Positions 21,587-34,016 of a DNA stretch of 64,000 bases are shown here, piece after piece (the stretch's first letter is position 1; the number at the start of each line of letters is the position of its first letter). A program made the translations under genes and the position numbers. Below the pieces are notes generated by a model that was given only the letters and a program-made list of their open reading frames with translations, ran no database searches and was not told the origin of the DNA. This DNA comes from Usnea hakonensis (lineage: Eukaryota > Ascomycota > Lecanoromycetes > Lecanorales > Parmeliaceae): assembly GCA_013423325.1 (NCBI GenBank), contig BLJB01000149.1:1-64000 (forward strand). The letters are read 5' to 3'.

Positions 21587-23989
21587 TTATTCTCCCAAAG
21601 GCATATTATCCACCTCTTCGCTCAGTGCTCGCCAATTATCAGCTTGAAGCTCAGCATACTTTACACGCTCTTGACTCCAATCCTGATGCAACCTGCTGAC
21701 CTGGTATTGTGATTGCTGGAAGAAAACCAACTCGTCCCGGACGCACTCTTTGATGAAGACTCCTCGGGCATGCTGATCGACGATCGATTGCTTATCCTAC
21801 CAACTGTTAATCATGACCCACACTAAGAGTAGGAGGGACTCACAGCTCTCACAGCCTGCTCAAGCTTTTCTTGTTCTCCTGGCTTGGCTGGGGCACCCTC
21901 CGGCCTGCCCATGAGACCCGCAAGCTTATTCTCATTGCTCTCAATCCTTCGCTCTAAATATGGGATGTTGTCTTTCGCATATCGATCGCGCCGGTCGAAC
22001 ATGTCTCGAACGCTAACAAGAGTATCTCGTTGCTTTTTCAAGTCCTCCAGAACACCTTCGTCCCAAGCACGAGCTTCGTCTTCTAGTAAGCTCTGGCTGG
22101 TCGTTAGATGCTTTGCGGTTGAGCTTATGCCCTCATTCAATAGTGGGACATCATTTGTATCACTTGCGTATGTCCTCTCCGACGTCTCGGTCACTGCCAG
22201 CAAGGCCTGTGAAAACCGGAGATAGTCTGCTGCGATTCCTTGGTTCCGCTTCGCTAGACGCTCTAGTAAACCACACAAGCCAATGTACTTTTCTGATGAT
22301 TCTCGAACGCCGGAACGAACTGTGTCGAAAGTCTCCAATAGATTTATAGGTAAAGAGTCCTCAAGCCCAGATGGAAGACTTTTGCCTACAAATTCTTCTT
22401 GTACTGAAATGGTAGCCTGCTTCCTCCACACAGCAAGTTCCTGATGCTAATTATAAGCTTTTGTTGCAAGTTGGAGTGAAGCGGACTCACAGTGGGCACA
22501 GTCAGAAACATTACAACCAGTTGTTCTTGGCTTAGAACTGGATGCTTGACAAGGGCGTTGACGAATCTTACAAGGCCGCGCCGGCGCTTCTCCATGAATG
22601 TGACATCGGCTGATAGATGTCTACCGTTGACTGGAGACAGTCAGTCTTCAGTATCAGCGTACTTGATAGGGTAGTGGATCCTACCGGCAACTCTCTTCGG
22701 CGGTAATAAAGGCAATGCTCTGAATGGGTATCTTTTATGTAAACAGTCTAGAAGCCAAACAAAGTCGCTGTATCTTCGTACGACTGAGCTTGCCCTTCTT
22801 GCGCTCCTCACTTCGTAATTGTGATGTTGAAACATAAACATGCCTTCCTTTTCCGGAAGAAGAGCAATGGTGACGGTCTCCTCAACGCCTCGATTGATGG
22901 TTCGCCCTCCACCCAAGGATCTTCCAGTATTTCCGCCAGGGGGGTTGTTCTGGTCATCTCCACTCGAGCCAAAGCCGCCACCCAAATGTTCTGCGTTCGG
23001 AAACCCGCTGCTAGGCTGCCCCTCCGATCCCCAACCTCCAGTCTCTCCATCTACCGGTGGCTCCCTGGTATCTTCTCCCGAAGGCATTGTTGAGCTTGGA
23101 CTGTCCGAATAGGTAGTAAAAGCACTCGTAGTCCGCGATGGCTCTGTGAGCCCATTTCTTATTGGTTTTGCTGCGGTAATATTCGACGATGGAGTAGCAT
23201 CATTATTGACGGTATGAGTATGACCTTTGTGCAAAGCTGGGCTGGACCATGGATCATTATCTAGATTTTCCAGCGAGTCTTTTCTGATTCGGCGAGATTT
23301 GGGAGGAGAGTCTCCAGGAGTCGTCTGCTTTGGTGGGGCACTAGGCGCTTGCTGCTTAGATGAAGTCTCTTCAAGGTTTTCAGAGACTTTGGCGGATCGA
23401 ATTTGCTTAATGAAGGGTATTGATGGTTCAGGAAGATCTAAAGGTTAGATTATCAGCCTTGATAAACCATGCTTTACACAAATTCGTTTTGCTTACTCCT
23501 CCGTCTTTCGTCAACAGAGTCTAAAGAAACCTCCTCATTCTCCCGTGACAAACCAATCAGCGCAAGTAGGACATTGAACTCGTTGCGACCAATTCCTGTG
23601 TCCTGCCCACCAGTGACAAGCTTGAGTATTCTATCCTCCTCAGGCAAATCCAGTCCACAGCCCTCAAATATCTTTTTTGCACCAGCAATCCCTATTTGGC
23701 CCCCCTGCACTTTGTAGTTTGTCTCCCGTAAAGTATCGAAGGCATCAATATAGCTCTCTGGAACGTCAGACGCTGGCAGCAATCTCTTCACTAAGTCGCT
23801 TCGTCCGTTCTTTTTCGGCGTGGGCATATCCCACGGTGAAGCTCCGTCAGTGCTCTCATCGTTGAACAGCGAGCTACCGGAATTCGCGCCTGGCTTTTGC
23901 TCGTCGTCGAAAAGAGAGGACTTCTGATTGAGGCGCGCAGGCTGCGCGGATGGGCTGGAGTCGTCTGGGGAGCTTCCAAACAATGACAT
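21587..23989 (-). CDS. mvp1: Sorting nexin Mvp1 (PX-BAR)
   Basis: Five exons, 23989-23497, 23437-22685, 22630-22491, 22440-21844 and 21796-21587, join in phase to 730 residues. The start MSLFGSSPDD is preferred to an ATG 13 codons upstream because it matches the usual short Mvp1 N-terminus. An N-terminal EF-hand-like region (DVPESYIDAFDTLRE, then FEGCGLDLPEEDRI and GQDTGIGRNEFNVLLALIGL) is followed by a low-complexity linker, a PX domain near 350-460 with RRYSDFVWLLDCLHKRYPF for phosphoinositide binding, and a C-terminal BAR-like coiled region ending DNWRALSEEVDNMPLGE. The orthologue acts on endosomes in sorting cargo to and from the vacuole and trans-Golgi. All parts look intact. Confidence 0.92.
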
Positions 23990-25895
23990 GTTGACTTGGA
24001 AAGCTCTGTTAAATCTTTGCGTTATCAATCATTTCTGCCCCTTTAGTGTCAATGGAGGCGATTTGACTTAATATGGTCAACATAAAGTACTAAGGATCAA
24101 GTCAAGTGTAAGCGGACCGAGGTGATGTACGACTAGCGTCGAGGAAAGCGCTCCCCAGATTTTACTCTCTGATTGCTCGTATTCGTAATTTAATCGCATC
24201 GCGACATTGGTCAAGGTACAGATCGAACATTTTCCATGCTCAATCGGGATTTGGGTTTGAAGTCTTGATCTTCGCCTGAGTCTACGATGTATATGAATCA
24301 CATCATCTGTTGAAGTGCAACTATCAGTGAATTATTTAACGCATCATGATGACGAAGTGACGTGTTGTGTTGTCGTCCACAATTATGGCTTCTTCCTAGT
24401 CTCCATGAGAATTATGCATGTTCTGGAAAATATGCGTGTCTCCGTCATTGCTCGACTTGTACTTGTCATTCAGTATCCGAGAAATTCGCAGACTTGGTAA
24501 TTGCTCGCTACTATGAGATAGCATCTCCTGTCGTCATCCCTAAAGTATGGAGGAACTTGTCCACGCAGCTCTCAGAATATGAATAACGTGCAGTTCACTA
24601 GAATTATTGATCAAGACTTGACACCTTTGATGGGGTTGTTTCCTAAGCCAGAAACCGGCGCTGGACCGGCCACCTCGCAGCAATCCCACATAGTACAAAT
24701 GGAAATATGATCCATGTGCAATTTCATTAATGACTTCAAGCACCAGCTCGCCCTGCGAATGCAACACCAATCTTTCTCAAGTACTAGCCGGGACTTTACT
24801 CGAGCAAATTCAGTACATCTGGACATAAACTCACTGGCAAGATTGAGTGCCGTCTTGCAAAATAAAACAGAATTTCTACAGTCATTCATGGATATTTACA
24901 CTCATCTGTCCTTTCTGGCAAACTTCAATTGTACACGAGCTTGGCGTACGGCTATCCTCAAAGAAATTGCGCGGCAGCAATTAGGAAGGATGAAACAAAA
25001 ATGGAAACCAAATACGCTACCGGACTTTTGATCAGCTGCTTGTGGCTGGGTGAGTTCATAGACTGGCTACTTCGCTGCAAAAAGACACGTACTTCTATTA
25101 GAAAAGCGACTGCTTGGCCTTCTCCTTCCCTTTGCACACCAACAACAACACGTTTTCACAAGACTCCTACCAACATTCGTCTTTCATCGGACAAGGAGCA
25201 AGAAAGCATCGCACGGCCCTAGTATTCTTCGAGCGGCCTTTGGCATAAACGTGCTGGGAGCTGCGGGAGGCTTATTGTGGGGCGAAGAGAAGAGGAAAGG
25301 ATGAGAGCTCAGCGATGGAACTGTCACCGTTCGGCCTCATATGGCTGTAAAGTATGCGAAGGGTAGAAGGTTGATGTGTTTGATCCGCTCACAAAATGGG
25401 CATGTTGATCGCTCCCGGACGCATGATCTGAGCACGACATCGCCCATTCAGTGTAGGCTGGTACAATCGGTTAAGGGTAAGGACTGAGCGTGGTACCATG
25501 TAAAGAGGAGACCAGGGTGTTGATACTTATATGAGACAGGAGATCTTTTTGGGTTTCCCAATCCTGAATGAATGAACTAGGCTCATTAGTAGGGGAAATT
25601 ATTACGAGAACTTATTTGTTGCTGAAATCGTGAAGGAAACCGGGTATGTCAAGGAGTTTTCAAAATGAGTTGTGAAAAGTAGGCACTGAACCGTTGCAAT
25701 GGTTGAGGCATCTTGATCGATGACACGGGAGGGGAGCATATCGCTCCCATTGTTAATATCTATGAGCGTCTCTTACCTTTCGAGATGCTAAATGCTGAAT
25801 GCTTTAAGACTTATGTCATGAAGTAGCAGCAAAAAAAGCGATCAATGTCTCCCCCGATTCGGCTCTGAAGGTGCGCAAATCTGAAGCATTAGGCA
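23990..25895. other. Gene-free 1.9 kb
   Basis: Upstream of mvp1 and downstream of elg1. Open frames are short (up to 105 codons at 24714-25031), overlap on both strands and carry no motif. No repeat or RNA gene was recognised. Confidence 0.5.
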
Positions 25896-28800
25896 TCAAG
25901 CATCACTCCCCATCGCACTTCCCAAGGAGCCTCTCCTCGATCCCTCCTCTAGCCCCATGCCATCCTCAGACGGCTCAGTCACTGTCCGCTTCAAAGCAAT
26001 ATCCTGCCAATCCTCCCCCCCAGACTGCAATACCAAATCGAAATTGATGTTTTCCGGAAACCATCTCTCCCTCCTTGTTTGGGCTTTATTACTGCCCTCG
26101 AGCGCTGCACGGCTAGCTCGAGTCCTCCGCTGCCTTTCGCCGGTTTTCCCTGGCTGCGAGAGCAAAGCGCCTAGACGTCGCCGACGCTCTTCCAGTCTGA
26201 GATCGTAGGAGACGATGGAGCGTACATAAGGGGCGAGATCTTCGGTGATGACGGATAACGATCCATCGAACGTCGAGATTTGAGGGCCCTTTGGGATCCC
26301 AAGAACCGGTTTGCAGGACCTGGCGATAGGCTCAAAGACTGCCAAAAGGTCCGACCTTACTTTTGGTCTTCCATGACCACGATCTTGCATGCTTTTGGTT
26401 ATTGTGTAGAGTAACCTCTCATTAGTAGATCGGGAATCAATACCTTCTGTGCCCCGGGTTTGCATGACTTGCCTGGCACAGGCTTTGATTGCAAAAGCTA
26501 TTGCTTCAGTCAACCCCGTTTGATCAATGACAGGATCTGCTTGAAGAAGATCATAGCCTTCAACAAAGTTGCTCCGGGCTTTCTCCGTGAGTTCAGGTTG
26601 AGCAGTGTCAAGTGCAACCTGGAATGTCAGTATCGGGAGATAAGTATGATGCTGAATGGACGTACCATGTCAGGGACTGAGGGAATGCGGCCTGGGAAGA
26701 TGTCCGCCGCACTGTAGGCTTCCGTATTCTGGTCATGAGCTTGCAATTCCTGAAGAGTCAGCGTTCGCGACTGCTCTTCTTGAGGGTTATGTGCTTCACA
26801 GGCCCCAACGTCTACACCACAATCTTGCCAAGCTTTCAAATACATCTCTATTTCCGAATCTAGGGTTTGTTCTGCCGAGGACGTTTGACGTTCACCGCTT
26901 AGCCAGCCCATGCCGGTTTGATACGTTCCCTCGCTGACGACGCGTAAAGGTTCTCGGTTCTGCTCATCAGACTCCATTGAAGTTGTTTTACTCAGTATCC
27001 ATTCTAAACCCCCTTTAGTATCACCCACCGCCATTTGACAGGAAAAATTGAGCTCAGTCATCGATGCCCTTAGATCAGAACCTTTGGATTTGTATAGGTT
27101 AAGGACTGCGCCCCTAGAGAGTAAATGACCCTCGTTGCAAGCCACAAGCAATAGGTAGTCTATGGCTAGCTGCTCTGGAGCATGCGTAAACCGGAGAATA
27201 GCATGTAAGTCCATGTCATCTAATGGGAGCATGCTCTCGTCTGCACAGGTCATTATGACAGGCCGCTTAGACTGCACGAGCAGTTCGAGTGTAGTGGCCC
27301 AAAATGCCTTGTCCTCGTCGAAGAGTACATCAACGTCCTCTAAAAGGATGAGAGACTGCTTTTTACTTTGATGCTTTCGTGAAGGGATGCTCTGGGCAGT
27401 CTGTTTCTCTGACTTTCCTTTCCGTTTCGAAGAACTCTTCTTTGGCGTTTCTTTAGATTTGAAGAAGGAGTTCATGGTACCCTGTCGTCCAGATGCTAGG
27501 TCATGCTTCAGCTTCTCACTCAACAGGTTCGTTGTCTCCGCTTCCTCTTTTGCAACGGCGCCTTGATCTGAATGTGGATGCTTTACAAGATGATTTCGTG
27601 TCATATCGCCCACCTTGTCTAAAATATCTTTGCCGCTTCTCCGACTGCCAGGATTGATTTCAAAAACTTCGAAGCCAAGTTCTCGAGCAATCGCATGCAC
27701 AGCAGCAGTCTTCCCACAGCCATGCGGTCCACTAATGACGACCGCGTTCATGACTTGCTCGCGACTGCCAGTTCTACTTGCATCTCTGGAGCGAAACGCT
27801 GATTTTCTTAGCATCGACCTTGAATTATTGCGAAGCTCAGAGTCTGTGACCTGGCATAATTCGTCGGCTTCCTCGTCGCTTGACAGTATAAAGCCATCTA
27901 GCTCTTCTGCTCTTCTTCTCTTCCTTTTCGTGGTAGCCCTTCGAGAGGATACAGAGGACTCTCTGGTCTTTGGAGCATGGATGGCCCGAAAATCAACAGA
28001 ATTGATTGTCAGAGCCCTTATCCAGTCTCGAAGAATGAGTGCTTCACGGCCCGGTTGCAAAACTTGATCAGCACAAGCAGGTGTATACTTGTGCACCCAA
28101 TCTTGAGTCTCACACTCAAATTTATCAAATGCAGTCAGGGAGGTCGCGATTTCCTGGTACACATGTCGTACAGCAGGATGGACTGGACTTTGATTCATCT
28201 GAGGGTTGCCCAATTCATGTTCGTCTTGAATATTGGTCTCGTCTTGGTGTGGCGTTGGAAGCTTGCTAGCAAGATGCCGGCGGACGGCCTCCTGTAATCC
28301 ATGACCTGTCATGATTCGACGAAGAGGACGTCGAAACTCAATACACTCCCGAGCATAGACTGCTCTGGATTCCTCATCAACCTTCTGATAGGCTTGAACG
28401 ATGTCGACGTATGGCGTTAAGGTCTGCTCCCCTTTCGGTATGCGAACTTCTGCCTCCTTTCTTTTACAGCGACGTTTGGATATGAGTGAAGTAAAGGGTG
28501 TTGGGATATGCAATTCGGCTGATTCGCAGTTTTCTCTGATATGAACCATGCCTTCAGGAGGCCACAATGCTTCCAATGCACCAGGTATTCGAGTCGTTCG
28601 CTCGCGATCGGCCCTGAATGTATTGCCTCCAAGTCCGAACACACTGGTTGAGCTTTCAGAGACACCAGGAGGTTTGCTTGTGACTCTTGCCTTGGAAGGG
28701 CTGATAACTCTTCTTTTCGTTATTAAACGGTTGTCTTGGTGGTCTCCTGGTGCAGACTCCTTATCATCATTGCCTCGTACTAGTTCCTTTTGGCACTGAT

Positions 28801-29601
28801 CGCGCCTGGTCCCTCCGAGAAAAAATGGATGTGTGGGTTTTGCAAGTTCCGGCAGGTTGTTGGGCGTTGATCTTATGCGACTCGGATTGCTGGCAGTGCC
28901 TGAGAAGATATTTGCAATTTTGCGACCTACGGAAGAGCGAGATTGAGCATCTGTGCCGTACCTGATACTTGCCAACAGGGTCTTGGGAGCTGTCTCAGCT
29001 TTCGCGGACTTCCTACCACGCCTAGGCTTTGCATTTTGTGCAGGGGCTTTTGCTCTGGGGGATCCTAGTCTACCATCAGGCCGTACTCTCAACATTTTTT
29101 TTTGCGGTGTTCTCCTTGGACTCCCGCTCAAACTTGGTCCTGAAGGTTGTGAGGTCAATTCGACCGAAGGCATGTCCGCGTTACCATGGGGAGGAAGATC
29201 GGTAGGAGAGCCATTCCGGCTCCTGTGTGTTAATGACAGATTTGATCCAACACCGCCTCTTCTTTCCTCTTCCCATGAGATCCTACCAATGCTGGATTGA
29301 TCAGATCTGGGGATGGCATTGGGCTCTAGCGGTGCCCCGGCAGCGGCAGCATTTAGCTGGTTTATCCATCCATTCGTCTCCACTTGCCCTAGCATAGGAG
29401 ATCGGCTCTCAGTTGAGTTGGTCCTTTGCCTTTTGCGACGCTTATCATTCAGATCAAAGTCTGTCTCTGCAGGATGTCCGGCCTCTGCTTGACATTAGCC
29501 CCAGGCATCAACTTTGCAGTGAGACGGGAGAGATATGAAGGAAACTCACTAGCCTTAGACATGAAGAAAGGATGCATGTCTCGCCCATTGTGATTAGGCA
29601 T
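25896..29601 (-). CDS. elg1: Elg1/ATAD5-like AAA+ ATPase, PCNA unloader
   Basis: Three exons, 29601-29550, 29484-26666 and 26618-25896, join in phase to about 1197 residues. The small first exon (MPNHNGRDMHPFFMSKA) is predicted from a GTGAGT donor; a start at the internal MHPFF is also possible. A long disordered basic N-terminus with SPxK-like and KRRK segments leads to WVHKYTPACADQVL, the ATAD5 box, then Walker A GPHGCGKTAAVHAIARELGF (about residue 600) and Walker B LILLEDVDVLFDED (about 730), followed by sensor and lid segments and a C-terminal helical domain. The protein forms an RFC-like complex with Rfc2-5 and removes PCNA from DNA after replication. The 5' end faces utp8, with a shared promoter of about 350 bp. 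Confidence 0.9.
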
Positions 29602-29952
29602 GCTCCCAACCACAGCCATAAGTCTCTAATTGTTACTGTTCATGCATGCTTTTCGCTTATCCTGGACTGGACGGAATTGATCAGAGACTTTGTCCTGATC
29701 AGCGTGGAATGAAATGACAGAAGTGTGATATAGAAGAGCGCCATTGAACTTTGAAGTGAAGCCTTACCTCCTCCATTGTGAAGTAATCTGCACAGTATGT
29801 GCATCACTTCATCACTTTCCGACGCGCTTCGCGTCACCATTAATTGCCGGCATGATCGCTATAGCCGCTAGGATAAACCTCGGAAGCGCTAAGTCAGAAC
29901 ACGAACTTTTTTGAAGGTTGAAAGATATCGTTCCTCATAGAGAAGGCTCGGT
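29602..29952. promoter_or_regulatory. Divergent elg1-utp8 promoter
   Basis: This 351-bp interval separates two divergent housekeeping starts. No clear TATA box was found, which is common for such genes. A short minus-strand frame at 29640-29840 is probably chance. Confidence 0.4.
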
Positions 29953-32717
29953 ATGCCAGGAAACATGATACAGGAACCATATGTCTTGGCAGACTTACAG
30001 CAAGATCTTGCTGGCTTACCTAGAAATGTCTATTCCACCGATGTTTTTGCTATTGCAGGATCAAAGAAACGAAAGAGATCAGAGCTTGCCCTAGCGATTG
30101 ACCGCCAAGGTATTGATATCTATGATGTGAGCCTGCATCCCATATTTCAAGACTTTTCAGACAGGCTGACGATCAATTCAAGGTTCAATTGTCAAAGCTG
30201 ATCACATCCTATGCGATATCTCCCCAGGCTGTCTTTACCTGCCCTCCGTGCTCAATTAGGTTGCGCCGGCTGGAATATGAGCCTGCTCGAAGATACACAT
30301 ACTGCTCCGTGACGTCCCCTAAGCCTCAACTCCTATGCTTTTCCGAATCACCCAATGCAGAGATCACAACTACCTCAATCAACCTGCGCAAGGAAGCAAC
30401 ACCAGTATTGCATTTGGAAACTTTTGAGACTGGGTCTGGGAGCAAGGTACTTGCCCTGCATCGGGATGGAACGGTTACGAGCTACTCGAAATGTCTGGAC
30501 AATGAAGAATGGCATTCAAGTATCAACGCTGGTGCTTCACAGTCTGCTTCAGAGCCGTCAATACAGGCAACAGCAATCTTGAGCCTTCAACAAGCTCGTA
30601 AGACGGTTTTGAAGAACAGAGAAGATATTTTGATAACATTAGGACCGCTCGAAGATGCTATCGACCCCAGTCTTCTACTCGTCATGGTTCGCACTCCGGC
30701 AAAGGATGCCAATAGCAATTCTGGGACGTTGGAATTACGAATCTTTAGCATCAGAAGTCCTGAATCAGACACGAATGGTCTTGCATTAGGCGCTGGACGG
30801 AAGTTGCAATCATTAGTGACGCTAGCCATGCCTGAGTCGAGTCTCTTTGTGTCGAAAGAGTCTCAGATCACAATCCATGCTGCGAGTGGCACTATCCATC
30901 AAGAGGCAGAAGGGACCTTGGCTGTATACGACCTGACTGGATCTGTTCCTCGTGTTGTTCATACACTAGTCCGAAATGACGCCTATTCGTACTTACGGCT
31001 ATCGTCCGAATTGATAGCCTCTAGCAGGGGAGCTTCCCTCGCTATTCTGGACCTTCAGTATGGCTCTCTTCAAGCCGAGGAAAGTTTGACACTCAATCAC
31101 GAGATCGATATGGTCCAGGCGTCAAAAAAGCTCAAGAATAAATGGACAACAACCGAGAACGTACGGCTTCTGTCTTACTTCGCCCCGTTGGATGTTATGA
31201 TTGCGCTTGATGGACTGAATTTATTAGCAATCCAGCTAGTCACTTCTCAGAAACTCGGTGGGTCTCAGAAGCGTAAAAGAGATGGTCTTCTTGTGAACTC
31301 CATTGGCCGTGGCACTTCGTCAATGATTGGATCTCCTCCATCTTCTGGCGAGCCAGACGAGGAACATATATCCCGAAACACCTGTCTACCATCTTCCGAT
31401 AGTCAAGAGTGGAAAGTTCAGGAGGCCGCTCTAGATCAATGTCTTGCCCAGAATGATATCAAAGAATTTGAGAGACTCATGGCCGCTGCTCTGGAGATAA
31501 ATACCTATCAGCAGGATGAACCAAAGCCAATTTCTAGAGGCCGAAATTCCGTCGGCCAGCACGCAGTCAGCTACGTGCTGAAAACTATGTTTTCGGTAGA
31601 CCAGAATCCCTCTCGAACTGATCTATCTGGTGACAAACCCGTGAACCTGAGTATCCGCATTTACCCGCAGAACATTGGAAGATGGCTGATTGACAGGGGT
31701 CTCGTCACTTTGAGTCATATTGAAATGTCACTGAAGAAGTATCAGGGTCTTCCGGTTACTTCAAAGCTAGCGACTGGGTCGCTCGTCCGAGCTCTTGCCA
31801 AATTCGATCCATCGCTGGAAATCCTTCTGTCTGTGCTAGCCAGTCCTGTGCCTTTAAGTTCACAAGAGCTTGCCCACATTCTTGTAATTGTCACCCGGAG
31901 TCCAGATGCTGAGGACACAGAGAACCAACGACTCTTGACTAACAGTGACGGGGAAGACAGCGGTAACAAAGAAATATTTCAGCTTGTTCATGGGCAAACT
32001 ACCTATCAGCCATCCTCTCCTTGTCCAACCCCCCTGGGTAACGAACCAAATCGCCGTTTGCTAGATCTCGCCATGAAAAGGTTACACGCTTGCCCCCCTT
32101 CTTCCGTAGCTCGGGCCCTCAAAAGAGAGTTGTCGACTTCGCAGCTACGCATCCTGGTGGATACCCTGCGCATGGAAATTGCTAGAAGCGGATGGCTTTC
32201 CCCGTACATAGAAAGTCTAGAAACTCCGAATCTCAACCTTCAGCAGAATAATAGTCAAATGCGTTTTATAACACACCTCCTCAATTGTGTCATTGACAGC
32301 CTTGGATCCGGTGGCTGGATACTAGGCAACTCCACGTCCGACGACTTGGCCGAGACTGCTGATACAATAGCATACATGAAAGCGGAGATCTCAGCTGCAC
32401 TAGAAGGCATCGAAGAAGCCACCTATCTTAAGGGCATGCTCGGGGAAATGTTACTCTGTGGGAAGGACTCACTCAAGTCTTCTGTCAAACATAACGGATC
32501 GACCGAAGTCCAGCTTTCAGCGCTTCCGTTGAAGCCCGTGAGCGTAGCTCTCAATGAAGACTCTCAACTTCTACCATTGGGTCTGAAGCCAACACCGGTC
32601 GTCTCCACGACTAAAGTTGGCGCCGGTGGTGAACTCATAAAGCGAAGTAAAAGAGATATTGGGAGGCTGAAGAGTAAGATGGTGGGAAAATATAGCTTTG
32701 ATCGGATCATAGTATGA
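29953..32717 (+). CDS. utp8: Utp8-like U3 snoRNP / t-UTP subunit
   Basis: Two exons, 29953-30126 and 30183-32717 (56-nt intron, phase 0), give 902 residues. The N-terminus EPYVLADLQQDL, then GSKKRKRSELALAIDRQGIDIYD joined across the intron to VQLSKLITSYAISPQAVFTC, is the characteristic start of fungal Utp8 proteins. It begins a beta-propeller-like region, followed by a helical C-terminal half and a basic tail (RSKRDIGRLKSK). The orthologue belongs to the t-UTP part of the small-subunit processome in the nucleolus, needed for pre-rRNA transcription and early 18S processing; the yeast protein is also linked to tRNA export. Sequence similarity in this family is low, so the call rests mainly on the N-terminal pattern and length. 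Confidence 0.82.
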
Positions 32718-32801
32718 ACAATGATAAAACACCGGCCCCCTTGAATGCTGTAAATAGTATGTTGGACAACTGTCATCGTTCTCATGCCATCACCAAAGTG
32801 T

Positions 32802-33734
32802 CTAGGCCGTAGCCGTCGCCTGCTTCTGTGCAGCCTCTTTTTGAGAAGAGACCAAACGCGACCCAACTCCCTCTCTTCCCTGCTCTACCCCACCATCACC
32901 CACATCAAGCGCAGACTCATATCTCACACCCTCTTCATCCTTCACAATTTCCACTGCGGGGAACGCAGCTGTGTACCTACTCCTTTCCAACCCACCATGG
33001 ATCACCGCTTCCGGCCATGTCTCCGCATACTCCGCGTCCAGAATATCGGCCCATCTGACTTTCACACCTTTAATACTGCCCATCTCGCTAGCGACATCGA
33101 TTGGTCGTTTTTTCACCTTGCCTTCACCCTTTTGCCTTTTCAAAGTTTCTACCCTACGCCGTCTCCTCTCTGCATTCAGTATCCTCTCCTCCGACGGGCC
33201 TTTTTCTTGCAGGTGCAGGACCGCCGCGAGATCTGCGACACTATTGGCTTTTTGGTTCATAAGCACTTTGGCGCGCCTTTTCTTCGGAAGTAATGAGCCC
33301 TTCCATTTTCCTTCCGTCTCTGTAATGATATCCAGGGGATAGTTCTTCTCGTGCAATACCCTGAATTCCCTCAACATTCTGTACGCTGCCAACCCCAAGT
33401 GTGGACTTGGAAAATATACCATGCAGAAAGGATTCCATAGATCTTTCCGTAAGCTTGCGGGAACGGTTTTCTTGCCAAGGAAGGGGAGTTGGGAGAGGGC
33501 AGCAGCGTTGTTGAGATGGCGTGTCAAAGAGTAGACGACTTGGTTTGTTCGAATGTTGTTGTAAAAGAAAATATGCTGGCCATGGTGGATAGTCTGGAGA
33601 GGGGTTTCGGGGGTGGGCAACGGAACGCCTTTCTGTATAGGCTTATGGATCAAGAGTGTATGTTGGGGTAGAGGTGCTTTGGGCAGCTTGGTGACTGGCC
33701 GAGTCAGAACCTTGACAGCGGAAGGACTGGCCAT
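32802..33734 (-). CDS. mhr1: Mhr1 / mitochondrial ribosomal protein mL67
   Basis: Intronless 310-residue protein. The core GQHIFFYNNIRTNQVVYSLT followed by RHLNNAAALSQLPFLGKKTVPASLRKDLW and PFCMVYFPSP is the conserved heart of the Mhr1 family. A basic, low-complexity central region (RRRRRVETLKRQKGEGKVKKR) and an acidic end complete it. The start has basic residues fitting a mitochondrial targeting segment. The family member in yeast was described both as a mitochondrial recombination/transcription factor and as the large mitoribosome subunit mL67. The gene converges on utp8, with the stops 84 bp apart. Confidence 0.88.
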   Translation of the reverse strand: MASPSAVKVLTRPVTKLPKAPLPQHTLLIHKPIQKGVPLPTPETPLQTIHHGQHIFFYNNIRTNQVVYSLTRHLNNAAALSQLPFLGKKTVPASLRKDLWNPFCMVYFPSPHLGLAAYRMLREFRVLHEKNYPLDIITETEGKWKGSLLPKKRRAKVLMNQKANSVADLAAVLHLQEKGPSEERILNAERRRRRVETLKRQKGEGKVKKRPIDVASEMGSIKGVKVRWADILDAEYAETWPEAVIHGGLERSRYTAAFPAVEIVKDEEGVRYESALDVGDGGVEQGREGVGSRLVSSQKEAAQKQATATA

Positions 33735-34016
33735 TTATCGGTACTGTAAAGCAGAATCGGTCATAATATGACAATACTCTGTACTTTTCGCCGGACAGTC
33801 TTGAAGCTCTCTCGCTAGCGCGAAATCACGCCGCGGCACCGGATGGTAATTTCTCCGCGACATTTCAGAGCATGCGACAAGCTCCAATTGAAGTCTCACT
33901 CCTATGGATTCTATGCGGTATATGGCCTGAGAATCTAGCCACCTCTGAGGAGTCACGAATGATGTCTTGCACTCATTTGAGTTCACCACGAATCCAGTGG
34001 GCGGCATCTCTCCGCC

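Noticed and set aside
32784..33342. Overlapping plus-strand frames of 76-169 codons opposite mhr1
   Set aside because: They are antisense shadows of a well-conserved Mhr1 frame and have no motifs of their own.
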